NCBI RefSeq assembly: GCF_964199755.1
Contig: NC_133906.1
Span: 620,001-684,000 of the forward strand
Reading direction: 5' to 3'
DNA length: 64,000 nucleotides
From: Larus michahellis
Lineage: Eukaryota; Chordata; Aves; Charadriiformes; Laridae
The position numbers and the translations under genes were made by a program. Shown piece after piece: positions 41,601 through 55,100 of the stretch (the first letter of the stretch is position 1; every line of letters begins with the position of its first letter). The notes under the pieces were generated by a model. That model ran no database searches. It saw only the letters and a program-made list of their open reading frames with translations, and was not told where the DNA came from.

Positions 41601-44600
41601 GAGGTTTCAGGAAGCAAACAGTGTGGCACTTTTTGTTCTCTTCCTTTAGCTCCTTAAAGTAAATAGGTTTATGGCTTACAAATGTTCATCTGAGTAAAAG
41701 TTACCCTTGTTGTGGCCTACATAAGGCTCAGTTTGGACGGCTTCCAGTGCCGCTAATCCCGGTCTCTGTGTGTGCTCCAGTGCTGTCAGGCTAAGTTTGC
41801 GCACATTCTGCTGCCCACCAGAGATGCTGCCGGCATGCTTCAACCCACGTCTCCTTCCCAAACAGCTCCTGGTGCGTATCCACCTCGAAGTGCTGTAGTA
41901 AAATGACACGTGAACTATAAACGGCTGCTCCTGGAATGTATTAATATATAATCCTCCCAATATAAGCTGCAGGATTTGTTTTGCTTTAAAGTATGTGCTG
42001 CTTTGGGGGGGGGGGGGAAGGGGGAGTAGATAGGTTTAGCTGTATTGAGAGTGACCCAATGAGACTACTGGCCACTGAAATAAAAGCAAACATAGGAAAA
42101 GCTTCAGCTCATCTGATCCAACTCCGTCTGTTTCTGGACAAGCTCTAGTTAAGGCATATGATCTGTTGAATGGGAAATTCAAAATCAGACTGAAAAATGT
42201 GAAACCCTTAGACTTGAAGGGTGGCAGCACAAACTATAATTAGTCATGATTTTGCTGTTTGGTTTTTTGTTTTGTTTCTTTTTTTTTGTTGGTTTTTTCT
42301 TTTAAATATTGCTTCCTTGTCTTGTTTGGAACTAGGTTATTCATCTGGAATGACTAAAGTTGGAATTTGCTGGGGTATAAGCAGTGCCTGTTATGAACTG
42401 CATAGCAAATCATTGACAAAAGCGTACGCAGACCCTAGGAGTGCAGAAGGGGACTACTGGGTGCTGGCAGCTGTGCACAGCCGGCTCCTTTTCAGTCGAA
42501 CTAGATTGCTCGGGATCAGCTTGTTGGAAGCCTCTCTTCCATTGGCTTTGAACAGTACTTAAAATGCAGTAATCTCCTCCTGAGAATGCTCAAAGCCTGA
42601 GCAGCAGTGCAAGTTCAGAATTAAAAAGCGCCTTTAAATAGATAAGGGCATGACTGGGCTTAGCCCAACTTTTCTCATGGAGTAGTCTAATGAAAACGCT
42701 TGGTTTCGAGGAGCAGGGTACTCCATGTGAATGACTGTGCTGTGATATAGCACAGTGTGTTAGGTTTTTTTTAGAAATACAGTAAACATGTTAAAATAAT
42801 GTTATGGCTTTGTACAAAGTTGTTAGTTTTCTTTTCAGAATCTTAAGTTTTTGTAGAGAGTTCCCCAAATGCAATGGGAACCGTAAAGCTGAAGTTATAA
42901 TGACCTTTTGTGTGAACGGGAAGCTGGGCTGAAAGGGCTTTTACATCTGTCATTCATTGCTATTGTGGCAAAATAGCACTGGAGCATCCCTACCTGTGAA
43001 ATTGTCTGTCCCTGGCATTGGGCAGAGAGATATCGGTATTGGGCAGAGGAAAAGCTAAGGCTTCCCCTGGCACCCTGAGCAGATTCTGGCAGTGGTCTAC
43101 GCAGACCCTGGTGGGAAGAGTTGCGTTGCAGACTGGCAGGAGGGAGCCCCGTGGCCTGCTGTGTGGCTCCTTCTCTCCTGGTTTTAATACTTCAACATGA
43201 ACAGCTTCTTGCACCGGCAAACTGCAGGAGAAACACCTGAACCGTGTTCCCTGGCCAGAGCAGGAAGAGGAGGGAGTGCTCATGTCTGGGGCAGCCGCCT
43301 GCCGCTGAAAGCTTCAGACGTAAGGGTGGAAGTTGGTGGCAGTTGTAAGTAATTGAAAATAGGGGTTCTTAATGGAAAACCTTAACTATGAGCATCACTG
43401 GTACTCCACCTTTAATAACTTTAATGACTTATATGTCATAATGAAGAGTCGTGTTCTGAACAAACATCTCCATAACCTCATTCATTAAGAGATGAATCTT
43501 TCAGTATCTAATATTATGTCTTAAAGTCAAGTAAACAGTACATTTTGGTGCAAACAGACTGAGTTATGGAATTACTTATGCTGTATGGACATCACTTTGT
43601 GGGTGTGTGTGTGTAACACAAAGGAGCAGACAGATGATGAAGCTGACAGCGTTGCTGACCGGCCTGACTAGAGCCTGAAGACCGTTTTGACCAGGGCATA
43701 AGGGATTGCTCTATAAACACTGAACAAATGGGCACCATATCTAGAAATTTATAATTGGGAAGGGGTAAAAGATCCCTTCAGAAGGAAACAAGCAGTGATT
43801 CTCAGAGCGAGTATATAAACCACTTTCTCTGCCTTAGGGAAACAAAAATCCTGATGTGGAGCTAGCAGAGGGAGGAAAATAGAAACAAGTGGGAATACTT
43901 AGAGTGAGGTTTCTCTTTCAGTTCCCTTGTGCTCTATTTTTGTTCCTCGTGTTACACTTGAGGACCAGCAGTCACCAGGAGACCAGAGCACGTAGGTACA
44001 GCCGATTCGCAAACACTTCACTCTGTAATAGAGCTGCTCTTGGTGGCAGCATGGGTTTGGCTGAACATTGCTGCCCTCAAGGACCCCACTCCTCCATAGC
44101 TTTCTTTTCTAATTTTCCTTGTTTTGTTTTCAGTTTTTACCTTTGTGGATGTTGTAAAAATGGCTAACTATCCAGAATAGGGCAAATCCTGCTCTGTTTT
44201 TACTAGCCATTTTCTATGAAATGGGTGGCCAGCTGAGATGTGGTGAACTTGTCCGTTCTGACCCAGATATATTTCTGATGTTATTTAACGACATGTCATG
44301 GTTTTGGCCAAATTGGCCAACAGCTGGCAACAGATGCTCTCCCCCCACCTCTCGCACATGGAGAGGAGGAAGAGAGATAAAGAGATTTACAAGTTTAGAA
44401 GAAACTAAACTACTTTAATGAAATATTAATAATAAAATAAAAAGGAAAATAATGAAGTAGATACAATATATACAAAACCGTATTAAGCTCCCAGAATGAT
44501 GTCACCGGCAGGCACTGGGGAAGTCCCAGACTGGGCTCAGTGACGGGTGGGAACTGGATTCCACAGATGGAGTCAGGAACGCACAGATCGGGATCAAAGG

Positions 44601-47600
44601 CAGATGGACAGGGTCCTCCTCGGACATCTGCCATTGAAGAAGGAGGCTGACCCTTTGATCCCTCAGCTTTTACACTGAGCATGGGGCAGATGGGATGGGA
44701 TACCCCTGTTGATCAATTTTGGGTCACCTGTCCTGTCCGCTCCTCCCCGCAGGTGGGACCCCTCTGCGCTTTTCCATTTCCGACCCTCCAACTGGGCAAA
44801 TAACAAAATTAGCTGACCTTGGTTGTTACAGCAGTAAGTATAAGCAAGAGCCTCTGTGCACACCATTCCTTGGCACTAACTGTAAACATTGGTCTTATCA
44901 AGCTGAGAAGGAACAGTTTTCTGCACAACATGCTGTTAATTTCAGAGAGTCAGAAGAGGCCTAGCTAAGAAGTAAAATTACTGAACAGAAAAACAGGTTT
45001 TGTTTTACCTCAAACCAGGACACAACAGTGAAAACGTTCCTGTGTGAAGAGGTGATTGTTGCTAAGCTTTGTAATTGCCACTGTGATGCGGAACATTTTT
45101 CTGAGTCATTGGTTCACATGGTTCACATTCGATAGCGTAGGTGTTGTGTTTGACAGGTCTATTAGTGCGCTGTGATGCTTCACTGGGAGAAGGCGGATGC
45201 AAGCGAACTCACTTATCTGGAAGACGATTTGGTTTGCTGCTTGTCTTCTGTGGACTATCAATACTTAAAAGCCATCCCAGTTCAATGCACAAACTCTCAG
45301 AGCTTGAAGCCTCTATGGTGGGCTCTGGCAGAGCAGCCTGTGGAGGTAGCTCTTCGGTGGTGATTTGGGCCAAGGGCTTGGTGTTAGTCAGGTCATCTGC
45401 CAAGCTCAGCATCACAGAGCAGAAAGTGTCTCCTCAGCGCTGTGAATCAGTGACTGATGTGGGGCCAGTTCTCAGCTGGTGGTATACCTCCGGGCGGCAA
45501 ATGAAGTTCACGTGTTTGAAAGGCTTGTTCACAAACCCACTCAGGGAAGAACTAAGTCCTTCGAACCTCCCGTGACTCTTCCATGAGCCTAAAAATTCAT
45601 AAATAAAATAATCACATTTAACTAAAAACAGGCAGCAGAATGACACTGCCCTATTTCTCCAGCTTGCTGAGGAAAAAAAAAAAATCATCGACTTGGTGTT
45701 TTACTTGGGGTAATTGGATGAATGAAAGCCAGATTAAATTTAAACTCTGGTTTATTACAAGTGCCCTGCAGCACCTCTTACCTAATGAGCAGAACAAGCT
45801 TCTGCTTTTTCCAGGTGCTGCCATAAACCACATTATTTCCTTAGGTGAAAACTTTGGCCAAGATCTCCATGTGTGTATCCCAAGCCAGAAGCTGAAACAC
45901 CGATGAGTTTTTTGAGTCCTCCTTACATTGGAAAGTGAAGCCACAGATTTAAACAGTTAACTGTGGATGTGGTTTTATGGCTTCAGCTTTCGGAAGACTG
46001 GCCTTCGACAGCTTACGTGGCAGCACCTGTGCTCTTCAGGCTGAGGGCTCCATGGTCTTGCGGCAGGGAATTAAAATAAGTGGCTTGAAACTGGTACCGG
46101 TGAAGACGTTCTGAAGGATGCTGCTGGCCAAGTCAGGGACACTTGATCTGCTTCGGAGCCAGCGTGTGAACGGACACAGGTTCCAGCCCACTATTTTATG
46201 GCAAATAAAATTGGGATGATTGTATTTGTGTCCAACTGCCCGCATAAGTCTCGTCAGTGCTAACTTTGGCCATCCAATTTTAATTTGTTGTCGCATGTCT
46301 GCCAGAGCATTGCAGGAGGGTGGGAGGGAGGATATTTTCCCTGATGACTGCTGTTGACATTTGCAGAATAGAAGTGAAGTCAGCCACTTGTTTGTTCAAA
46401 GGTTTTAGTGCCCGTAGCGGTTCTCAGCCAGCCGGGATCGCTCAGCGCCTGTGGCCCAGCGGGGACCTTCCCAGCTGCAGCATGGGGAAAATTGATCGAG
46501 CTGTGTTGGTGTTTAACTTGGTTTCTTAGCATAGGGGCATCAGTGAAACCAAAGTGATCGATCTTGCTATAGAATTTGGGCAAGCAAATGAGACGGTATT
46601 CTCTTCTTCTCTGCTGGCCCCACAAAAAAAGGAAATAATTAAGGAAGTGTTCACATGCACGCACAGGCTCAGGGAAGCTGTGACGTGGCAAAGGACTGAT
46701 GTCTTTGTTGACTGAGGGCATCATGTGGCTTTGATTTTTCACTAATAGCACCTACTACAGAAGCAAGGCAAAATTTTAGTCTTCACCCCAAAATCTGATT
46801 TGTGAAGGTTAATGTTTGTTTCTTCGGGTGTCGCAGGCTCAAGGTAGGAGCGTCAGAATGATGTGGTTGCTGGTGGTCCTGAGAAGTAGCTCCTCTCTGG
46901 CTGGATCCTGGCTCTGCATCTAATAGCAATGTAAATAACTTCTCTCTCCTAGGAGGACGGCCATGGACTTGATTTTCACAAGACTGAGCAAAACCTGCAT
47001 TTTATCTCAGCAGGCTGGTGTGTGCTGGGGCCTGAAAACATTAGCACTGTGTGAAAGTGGGTTGTGGGGGCGCCTGATGGAAAGGGGAGGATGGAGGGGA
47101 CAAAGAGTGTATGAGTGAGCTGTGTTTTAAAGAGCAGGAGCAGATATACAACAAAGGTGACACCAGTAATAAACATGAGACAAGACTGGGAAGAAACAAG
47201 GAGAGATTTGACAAAACTGCAAAGTAAAAGATATAGTGGAAGTTACTGTAGAAAAGACGAAGTGAAGTGCAACAAGGGAGAGAAGTGGGAGAAGGAGGAG
47301 GAAGCGATTGCTAGGCTCAGTTAATAGCATCACCAAAGAGAGTTTTAATTGGAAACCTTTTATAATTAACCGCAGTTCTGCTCCCATGCATTTCAGGAAT
47401 GCATGCGGCAGGTAGTTTTCCTTTTGGCTGTTGTGCATGCTGGGTTTCGAGCCAAGTGGCAGATCCGCATTTGCGTTTACCAGGCCCTGAGCAAACACAT
47501 TAATAATGTCATCTGTCATGGGAGATGGCACTGCCAACTGATCTCAGTTTTTTTCTGTAGCAGACAGGGAATGCATTCTTATTCTGCCCTGTCTAAAGCT

Positions 47601-49167
47601 GCTCATTTTAACTGTTAGAGCACGAGCTTTTGTCACCTGGCAGGAAGACATTGACCCTAGTTGGTGCTGGAGGGAGACCTTGACCTCATTGGTATGACAC
47701 GTGGAGGCTCCTTCTAAATCCCCTGGGGGACTTTCTAAGTAGGGAAGGGGTGAATCTGTGGCGTGTACATTTGTGTCTGGAAGGATGAAAAACAACCATG
47801 GAGGGTTCCTAAAATTCATTTCAACTTAGTTGTCCTTTACCTCTTTGTGGAATGCCAGTGCCATGTGCTGGAGAGCTGCTTTGGATGCTGGTGCTCTTTC
47901 AGAGACTCTGCTGAGCCAGTCAGACAGCTTTTTGCATGCTGGTGAGCAGGACTGCTGTGACTGAGATGTTACGGATATATCTTTCAAATCCCTTTGGCCA
48001 TTAAAAAAAACAGAACAAGTGGAAACCAGTGGCTGCAATTTCAGTTAAAAATGACCGTTTCCCACCCCACAGAAAAACCCTCTGAATGTAGAAAGCCCGG
48101 GAATTCAGAGGCGAGTGAGAGTGTTGTGTTAAAGCCAAGCCTTGAGAAGTGGGAGCTGTGAAAGCTCAAGTAAAGGCAGATGTACCGTGGCTCTGTGTTT
48201 CTGGTGGAAGCACCTGGCTCTGTATCATTGAATCACAAAAGGGTTTGAGTTGGAAGGGACCTTCGCAGATCATCTAGTCCAACCTCCCTGTCACACAGCT
48301 CCCCCTGGTTGTGGTGTCCAGCCCACACCTCCCACCAGCCCAGGTTGCTCCAAGCCCCGTCCAACCTGGCCTTGAATCCCTCCAGGGATGGGGTAGCCAC
48401 AGCTTCTCTGGGCAACCTGGGCCAGGGGCTCACTGCTCTCATCATAAAACATTTCTTCCTTATATCCAATCTAGCCCTGCCCTCTTTCAGTTTAAAACCG
48501 TTGCCCCGTATCCTGTCACTACAGGTCCTGTCTTTCTTACAGGGCTCTTTTATGTATTGAAAGGCCACAGTCTGGGCTCCCTGGAGCCCTCTCCAAGCTG
48601 GACAACCTCAACTCTCTCAGCCTTTCTCTGTAGAAAGGCTTTTTTTATTGTGCAGGTTTGTTTAGCTTGTGAGCGCTAAAATGGTAATGAATGGCTCTTA
48701 TCCATTGAAAGACGCTTCCTTGACTACATGCCGTCAACTGAGTTAGATCCCTTTGAAGGGAATCTGCTGACAGACTCCCCTTGCTTGCTGTGTGCAAGAG
48801 CTGTTTTCTGATCGTGCAAGGACACTGAATGATAGAGGGAGATCTGGATGCCTCCATTTTCTTCCTCCCAAGTCATGGGTGGGATTAGTGAGCAAGCCTT
48901 TGAGGCCAGCCTGGTGGTTTGTGTGAGCTATCGTAGCAATTTCTTCTGCCTCTGTCCAGAATGCGTGCGTCGAGGCTGAGCACTTTGCAGAGATCACTGT
49001 AGTTTAACTTGGTGTGCAGCTAGGTGTACCATAGATGTAAAAAATAGCCAACAGCTGTCTGTCTCTCTTTTTTCACTTTTAGGTTCATTCTTCAGTCTAA
49101 AGGAGTGATTCATAATCAGCTCTTAGAAAAACAGAGAATAGCCGAAGAGAAAATTAAGGAATTAGAG
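32863..49167 (+). CDS. PFDN1: PFDN1, prefoldin subunit 1, exons 1-3 of the gene (3' exon outside the window)
   Basis: Prefoldin is a cytosolic hetero-hexamer that captures nascent actin and tubulin and passes them to the CCT chaperonin; PFDN1 is one of its beta-type subunits. The three exons join in phase to 95 codons: MAAPVDLELKK, AFTELQAKVIDTQQKVKLAD and IQIEQLSKTKKHAHLTDTEV, MMLVDETRMYEGVGRMFILQ, then SKGVIHNQLLEKQRIAEEKI and KELE. This is the first coiled coil, the beta hairpins and the start of the second coiled coil. Residues match human PFDN1 at most positions. Family length is about 122, so about 27 residues of the final exon are missing to the right. The two large introns (15.8 kb and more than 14.8 kb) hold all the mobile elements of this half of the window. 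Confidence 0.95.
33078..33244 (+). CDS. PFDN1: PFDN1 exon 2
   Basis: Acceptor TTCCTCCCAG and donor GTGAGT. It encodes AFTELQAKVIDTQQ through MYEGVGR plus the first two bases of a Met codon. It covers the first coiled coil and the hairpin region. Confidence 0.97.
38571..38612. repeat. A/T palindromic tract
   Basis: A7 GC, then about 18 T followed by about 14 A. It is self-complementary and could extrude a cruciform; it is also prone to assembly and sequencing error. Confidence 0.85.
39599..39629 (+). other. Perfect 9-bp hairpin
   Basis: TACCCGACA at 39599-39607 is the exact reverse complement of TGTCGGGTA at 39621-39629, with a 13-nt loop. It is GC-rich relative to the surrounding intron. 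Confidence 0.7.
39687..39746 (+). other. Perfect 21-bp inverted repeat, 60-nt hairpin
   Basis: Bases 39687-39707 are the exact reverse complement of 39726-39746 (core TATTAAGGCTGTTCCAC). A G-U pair extends the stem and leaves a loop of about 16 nt. The intron is transcribed through it, so the RNA would fold into a single long stem of the size of a small-RNA precursor. It could equally be a small palindromic transposon remnant; no flanking TA or longer target duplication is visible. Confidence 0.6.
44294..45022 (-). mobile_element. Solo LTR of an endogenous retrovirus (ERVL-like), minus orientation
   Basis: A 729-bp element. On the minus strand it starts TGTCCTGGTTTGAGG at 45022 and ends GGCCAAAACCATGACA at 44294, i.e. 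TG...CA. It is flanked by CGACA (44289-44293) and CAACA (45023-45027), a 5-bp target duplication differing by one CpG-type transition. Inside, a TATA-like GTGTAAAAGCTGAGG lies near 44665-44679 and an ATTAAA poly(A) signal near 44413-44418, in the right order for the minus strand. No gag, pol or env follows on either side, so the provirus has been reduced by LTR-LTR recombination. LTRs of this style are common in bird genomes; the 5-bp duplication points to an ERVL or class III type. Confidence 0.82.
48224..48635 (-). mobile_element. CR1 LINE fragment, about 410 bp
   Basis: The plus strand shows GGGTTTGAGTTGGAAGGGACC at its left edge, then CCAGCCCAGGTTGCTCCAAG and ACTCTCTCAGCC at its right end. 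It is therefore a 5'-truncated CR1 3' end on the minus strand, antisense to PFDN1. Left-edge repeats are degraded (CATTGAATCACA). Confidence 0.9.
49083..49167 (+). CDS. PFDN1: PFDN1 exon 3
   Basis: Acceptor TTTTTTCACTTTTAG and donor GTAAGT. Its first base completes Met, then FILQSKGVIHNQLLEKQRIA and EEKIKELE, the start of the second coiled coil. Confidence 0.97.
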
Positions 49168-52100
49168 GTAAGTTTTTGGCAGGTAATGATGACAAAAGTA
49201 GAACACTGAAGGTCAACAAGATGCTGTTTGCTACATCACTTGTTTTTATCTGGTACTTTTCATTCTGAAGGGTTGTAACTAGGTGCCCGTGACAAGTGAC
49301 CTACAGGTAATTCATATCGCTTGCTTTCTTCGCTAGATCTACAACCCCAGCTAGGGATTGATTGTTCCCTCTGCGTCCTGATATGAAAACTGGCGGTGAG
49401 GGATTCAAACGAGATTAGCGGGAGCAAAGTTTAAAACTAGCAAAAGGATGTTTGTGTGGTTATTTGCAGCAGATAGGTGATGTGAAACTGCCAGTGCTGT
49501 GGATATTAGAAGCTTACAGTGGCTCAGGACAATTGCACAAATTCATGGAAGAGAAATCCATTGAGAATTACCAAATATGTAGAAATGGCATCCTGCTCAG
49601 GAAGTCCCTGAGCTAAAAATGTCTGGAGGCTGGGAAAGTATGAGGAGGAAGTACCATATATGCCTGCCCTGTCCTTACACTCTGCCCTAGGCATCTACTT
49701 GTGGCTGCTGTTGAAGACCGGATCTATGGGGAGATGGGACTTTGTTTTGACGATGTGGTCAGAGCACTTCTGTGTTCTTATGTTTATCTGGTTGGAGTAT
49801 TCAAGGCAGAGAAGAGTATCTAGGAAACATGAAGTAGTGCCTGCACAAGTTCCAGCGTTCAAACAAGTTATCTAGTAAACCTTGATTATCTTCTGGTGGC
49901 TACATGTACAGCTTACATTTTCAGAGATGATGTTCAAAATGTACTTTTCCAAGGCTGTTAGTGTATTTTTTTTAAATTATTAATAGCCCTAAAATATAGT
50001 TAATACAAACCCCTGTTCCTTGGTTTGTGTGGAATGCCAGAGAAAACAAAGACTGAGTTTTGTCAAGCTCGTCATTTCATCTGTCAGTGTTTTGGGCACA
50101 GTGAGTGTGGATACCAGCTAAGCAGGGACGGGCAGGAATAGGAAGTCAGTGTTCAAACCTACTCAAACACATGCAGTTCTGTCTCCGTTGTCTCCTACTT
50201 ACATTAAAGCAGAAGTAGAGTTTGTATTTTTTTTTTAATTCTTTCTTAAAACTCAGGTTGCCCTGGGGATCTGTAGGGCAAGCACATCACTATATGTTGT
50301 GTTATCTGGCACAGAAATCACTCCGGGCATTAAGGGGTTTTCTGTTTCTGTCCATGAGAACTTCTGCACAGGGAGAACAAGTACTCCACGGATAGGCTGT
50401 ATACGTAAGGTGGTGTTAATGCAGACACGGCACAGCCATTTTCATGGTTATGTGATAAAAGTGATTGTATCTGGGCTACAACTGAGCCATCCCAGATGCC
50501 AGTGGCTTTGTGCAAAGACAGCCCTGCGACTGGGGTTGGAGAGCTTCCTAGCAGCATGTCTGGATTTGGAAGCGATTGGAGTGTACTTGACAGCCCTTGT
50601 TTACAAACTGCCCATCGGGTCCCTTACGCCAGCTCCATCGGGCTGTGGTCAGCTTTTTGGCTACTGTGCCCTTCAGCTGTGCATCTGGGTTTCTTCCTGT
50701 TGCTGGTGGGGAATGATCTTACCTCCTGAACTTTCCAATTGCTAAGTTCAGCAGAATGTGTGGAATTGCCCCCAAATTATAACTGTTCTTACACAAAGCT
50801 TTAGAGCTGGCTGCTTCGCAGGTGTATTTTTCTGATTCGTAGCTCCCTGTTGCTTGAGTCTCTGGTTGTGGCCACTGAATTGAAGATCCCAGCAATAGTG
50901 ACCGTCTCAAAAGGTCACTTTCGCTCCCACCGTGAGTGAAAAGGTCGTTGCTACGCGGGTTGGTTTTTCCTTTTAACCATGGAGAGTAGGGCTCAGATTG
51001 TCAGTTTGTTCAAACTCAGAAAACAGTTTGTTTTCAAGTCCATCTTTTAACTACTCTGCTTCCAGCTGGCTGGCAGTTTTGTGGAAAGGTTTTTCCTCGG
51101 GCTTTGGATTCCCCATGGAAGAGGACAAACTGCTAGAAACTAAGACTTCAGGGGAAATAGCCTGACTCCAAGTCAGAGAGCACTTATCACAGGAGTAGGG
51201 GATTTTGCTCTCCTGAAAACACATTGTGACAGAAGCAGGAAAGAATGTGAAAATTTGTGACCTTGTGCTTCCACTGCATCATTTTAAAATAAATATCTAA
51301 ACCAAGATACATTAAAGCTTCCCTCCATCTGTTATTGAAACTGGAAGGATTTTAAAGCTTAGGTTTATATTTTACATTGCTTACTTTATTACTTAATCCC
51401 ATTTCTCACTTCGCATTGTTGAATCGAGCTGGTCAGAGCAATAGTCCAGTATCCATATGGTGTGGCTGATCTGGTTCCTCGTGCAGCGTGAGCTTGAGAC
51501 AATGATGCCTTGCTGTTGCGATGCTATTGCTAAGGTGTTGTGAAACGTGTATTTTTGATACAAGCCTGAATTTGAGAAATGCTCTCGCCGCTAGCTTGGT
51601 GCTGTTGGCAGAGGAGCACGGCGCGGGGGGCTGGGTTCATGCTGAGCTCTTCTGTAAATCCATCCAGCTGCATAGCAAGGAGAGCTTCCGAGTGCAGTTC
51701 GTGAAAGCGAGGGTTTTAACCTGCTTCAGAGATGTGAGCTGGGTTTCCTGACAGAGTGAACTTTGAAAAGAGTTTTGTGTCTGGTTTGAAAGCTTCTTTT
51801 CTCCCTTCTCTGATAGTCTCCCCTGCAGTGCATGATTGCAATTGTTCTCTTTCCCTCACTCCCCTCTCTTGGGTTCCTCCGCTGTTGAAGCCGTGCGTTG
51901 CCTTTTTCAAGGCAGCATCACAAAATCGATGTGACGGTTTGGTCCTCCCTGCTGTCATTGCATGGCAAAGCAGCAAGGAGGGCCAGACGTGTCTTCGTAC
52001 AGGGCTGTGAAGATAAGGTTTGCCTGGAATATGCAGTGGCTGTACCTGGTGAGAGGTGTTCTGAAAACACGAAAGGGGTGCGGGTGTACGAGGGGGCAAA

Positions 52101-55100
52101 TGTGTGGCCTGTTGGTTGCTCTGTGAAAAAAGCAGGGTAGCTTTACCAGCTTTTTCCTTAGGTTAAAGCTGCTTGTTAAAGCTTGTTAAAGCTAAGGTAC
52201 GAATGTGAATATATGTATGTATATACGTAGCATTCTTAACTTTCACAACTTGTATATAACCCTTTGGAATCCAAATAGACTGCCCAGGTTTGCTGGCAAA
52301 AAACACACGCCTGCTTAAAGGCTGTGCCAGTGAGGCTTACAAAAACCTACTTGAATCTCGCAGAGGCTGATGGCATAGACTCACTCGCTCACTAGCATGG
52401 GACGCTTCCCGCTCAGCGGCAGCGATTGGATTTTTCCAGTCCTGATACTATCAAATTCTTGTTGTGTTTCACAGTACGAGGGGTATGCGTTAAATCTATT
52501 TTGAAAGCATTCTAAAGGGATGAGCACAGACTCTTTTTAGCTCAGCAATGTTTGTGCAGTATTAGGAGAAAAACCAAGTAATGTTTTTCTTCCCTTGTTT
52601 TTAAGGAAACATGATATGTGAGGGGTGGAACAATGCTTTGTTTCAGGAAATGTTATCCGTTTCCATTGTAGGGCTAGATGGATTCTGTTTTTGAATGTGG
52701 CATTTTAAAAAGAACAAACTCTATGATGTTATAAAGACATGGAAAATTGATTCTTCGTTAGGGGTGGAGAAAGTGATTATCGCTGTGTGTTTTCTCTGAT
52801 AGTATCTGATAGTCCCCTTCTCTCCTGCTATATTCAGCATGTTTAGTTGTCAGGCGTTGTCAGACTAAATTGCTAAAAATAACAAATAAGGGGGAGGCTC
52901 TGCTGGGTAGCTCTGTCTACTGTGCACCGCTGAATTTAGCTCCTTCATGAAAAGGGCAAAAGCAACCTGCAGCTTTCTGGTTGAATTGGATTTTGGTTTT
53001 AAACTCTGACCACAACATTGTTGCGTACTTGTTTCCCAGGCAATTGTTTCGCGCTTGTATGGGGGACTGAAAGTTTACTGCCGCAGAGATAATGGGTTAG
53101 TGGTTTTCTTCTCTATCTGCCTGGAGTAGAAAATACGATTGGGAAAGCTATAGCTAAGTACTTGATTTCTAATTCAGAAATTCTTCACGCGATCACGAAA
53201 ATGCCTCCAATTGCCCTGTACCATGCAGAAAATGTCTTTGGTCTTGTTCATGGTGGAGAAATGAATGCCCTGCTCTCAAACACCAGTGTGCTTCACGTTT
53301 AAAGGCTTGGATGGTGTTGCAGGGCTCCTTCCTGGTAAAGTTAAAAAGCGATAGCATTGCAATGCCTTACGGTGACCAGGCGTCAAAGGTGCCCTGGTGC
53401 TGCCTGGACACAAACTTGCTCATGCTGTGGCTTCCATTTCTCTAATCTTTTTTCTCTAGGAGCTTTAGAATGGCTTTGCTGCAGCCCTGAGGCATACTGG
53501 TGGTGCCCCCCTTCTGGATGAGTCGACCAGGGCGTCTCTGATGGTTGCCACAACAGTGTTTTCGTACCCTGTGGGAACAAAGATTCAAGCTGGTGAGGTG
53601 TGGCTGGGGAGAAGTGCCGGAGCCTGGGAGTTCGTGTTCTCTGAGCAGGTATGGCTCAGATGGACCTGCTCAGCGTGGCCGCGCGCCTCTGATGTGCTCC
53701 AGCAGCAGCTCTCTGGACAGCCCTTCGGTTTTTACGCTGAAACCGTCACTGTGGAGGCCAATTCTGAGGGTGGCTTTAATGATGTGAAAACAAGACCCTT
53801 GAGATTTGTGGCACACTTTGCAGACCACTAAGCAACCATCAGAAGGTAGCAATTGTTAAGCCGTTCCCAAGTTATACCAATTTCTTCCTGGGATTTACAG
53901 TGTAGAAGCTCTCATCCCATAGTTGGCTAAGGATAGGCCAGTGCCCAGGAATGTGTGGTGGGCTTTTTAAATAAGCAAGGGAAAATAAGGAATGCTCCTG
54001 TTTGCTTTGGAGAGGGGAAGCCTCAAGAATAGCCCTCTGTGCTTTAGCCTGGAGCGGATTTTACTTTGGATGAGTGTGCTGTTCTCTCGTTCCATTGCTG
54101 GCATACGTGCACGTACTGAGGACATGATTTCAAACACATGTTGTCACAGAAGCTGCCCCCTATTTCTAAGCGTGTGCATAGACTAGGTCAGTCCCTGGCC
54201 GGGTTTCAGACCTGTTGGCTTTGTGGCCTGGTCTGCCCTAAGGAAGGCTGGTGTGCTTCTGTTGGTGTTGCTCAAGCAGGAGCCAAGCCAGAACCATCCG
54301 TGCAACCTGGGGACTCGGCTGTAAGCGTGATTTGCAAACATGCACAGAACTACTCTGGCACAGATCGTTTGCAGGTTTGGGACATTTCTGGGGAGGAGAT
54401 TGATTTTTATTTTCTTAATTTGCTTGTCCTGGAAGGAGGTGGTATGTTGTGGGGTTGGTTGGCTTTTTTGGTTTTGGCGTGTTTTTTTTGGTGTGGGTTT
54501 TTTTTTTTTTCCTATTTGTTTCCCCTTCTCCCCTCACAACTTCACAGTATCTGATGTTTAGGAATTCAAAGTGGTGATACCTCCTTCTCCTCTTGCCCCT
54601 GAGTCACACTTTGGGGTTTCATTAATTCTCCTTGGCCATCTATGAGTCAGGAGACCAGATGTTCTCTGCAGCCAAGAGAAAGACAATAAATGCTTCTGGA
54701 GGGTCGCTGGTTCCTAGAGATGATCTCCCTCTGCTTGCTGTAGGGGGAGGCTGGACACCTGATATGGGGACAGGTGGAGCACGGAAGTGAACTTAACATG
54801 TAGTGTTAACATTTGGGCTTTTGTGGACCTTTTAGGAGGAAGCTGTGGGAGCTCCACAAATTATGGAGACTGGTGTGGAAGTGAGCTGCAGAGCTTCATC
54901 AGGCCCCCTGTGAAGGATCAGGCCAGGCGATAGCCTTCATCTTGCATGGCTTTGGGTGTCTGAGGCAGCTGCAGGTGTCCGGGCAGGTCCTTCTGGGTAT
55001 GGACGTTTGGCCTTGGTGACGTTCCTGGGAAACGTCTTTCATCTTGACTCTGTCGGCTTGTCATCCAGGCCTGAGTCTGCGCCTTCACTGAGGGCTGGCT

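Larger units (their letters stand above)
33245..49082 (+). other. PFDN1: PFDN1 intron 2 (15.8 kb)
   Basis: AT-rich intron. It contains a solo LTR, one CR1 fragment, two perfect hairpins near 39.6-39.7 kb and many T-rich tracts (35260-35310, 40750-40780, 41204-41223, 42276-42310). I see no additional exon or RNA gene with confidence. T-rich tracts on the sense strand may be remnants of antisense retroposon tails. Confidence 0.65.

Noticed and set aside
42737-42759. ACTGTGCT / AGCACAGT 8-bp hairpin
   Set aside because: Stems of this length occur by chance often in a 64-kb window.
44410-44964. Short open frames inside the solo LTR
   Set aside because: LTRs are non-coding; no retroviral domain is visible and the frames are under 100 codons.
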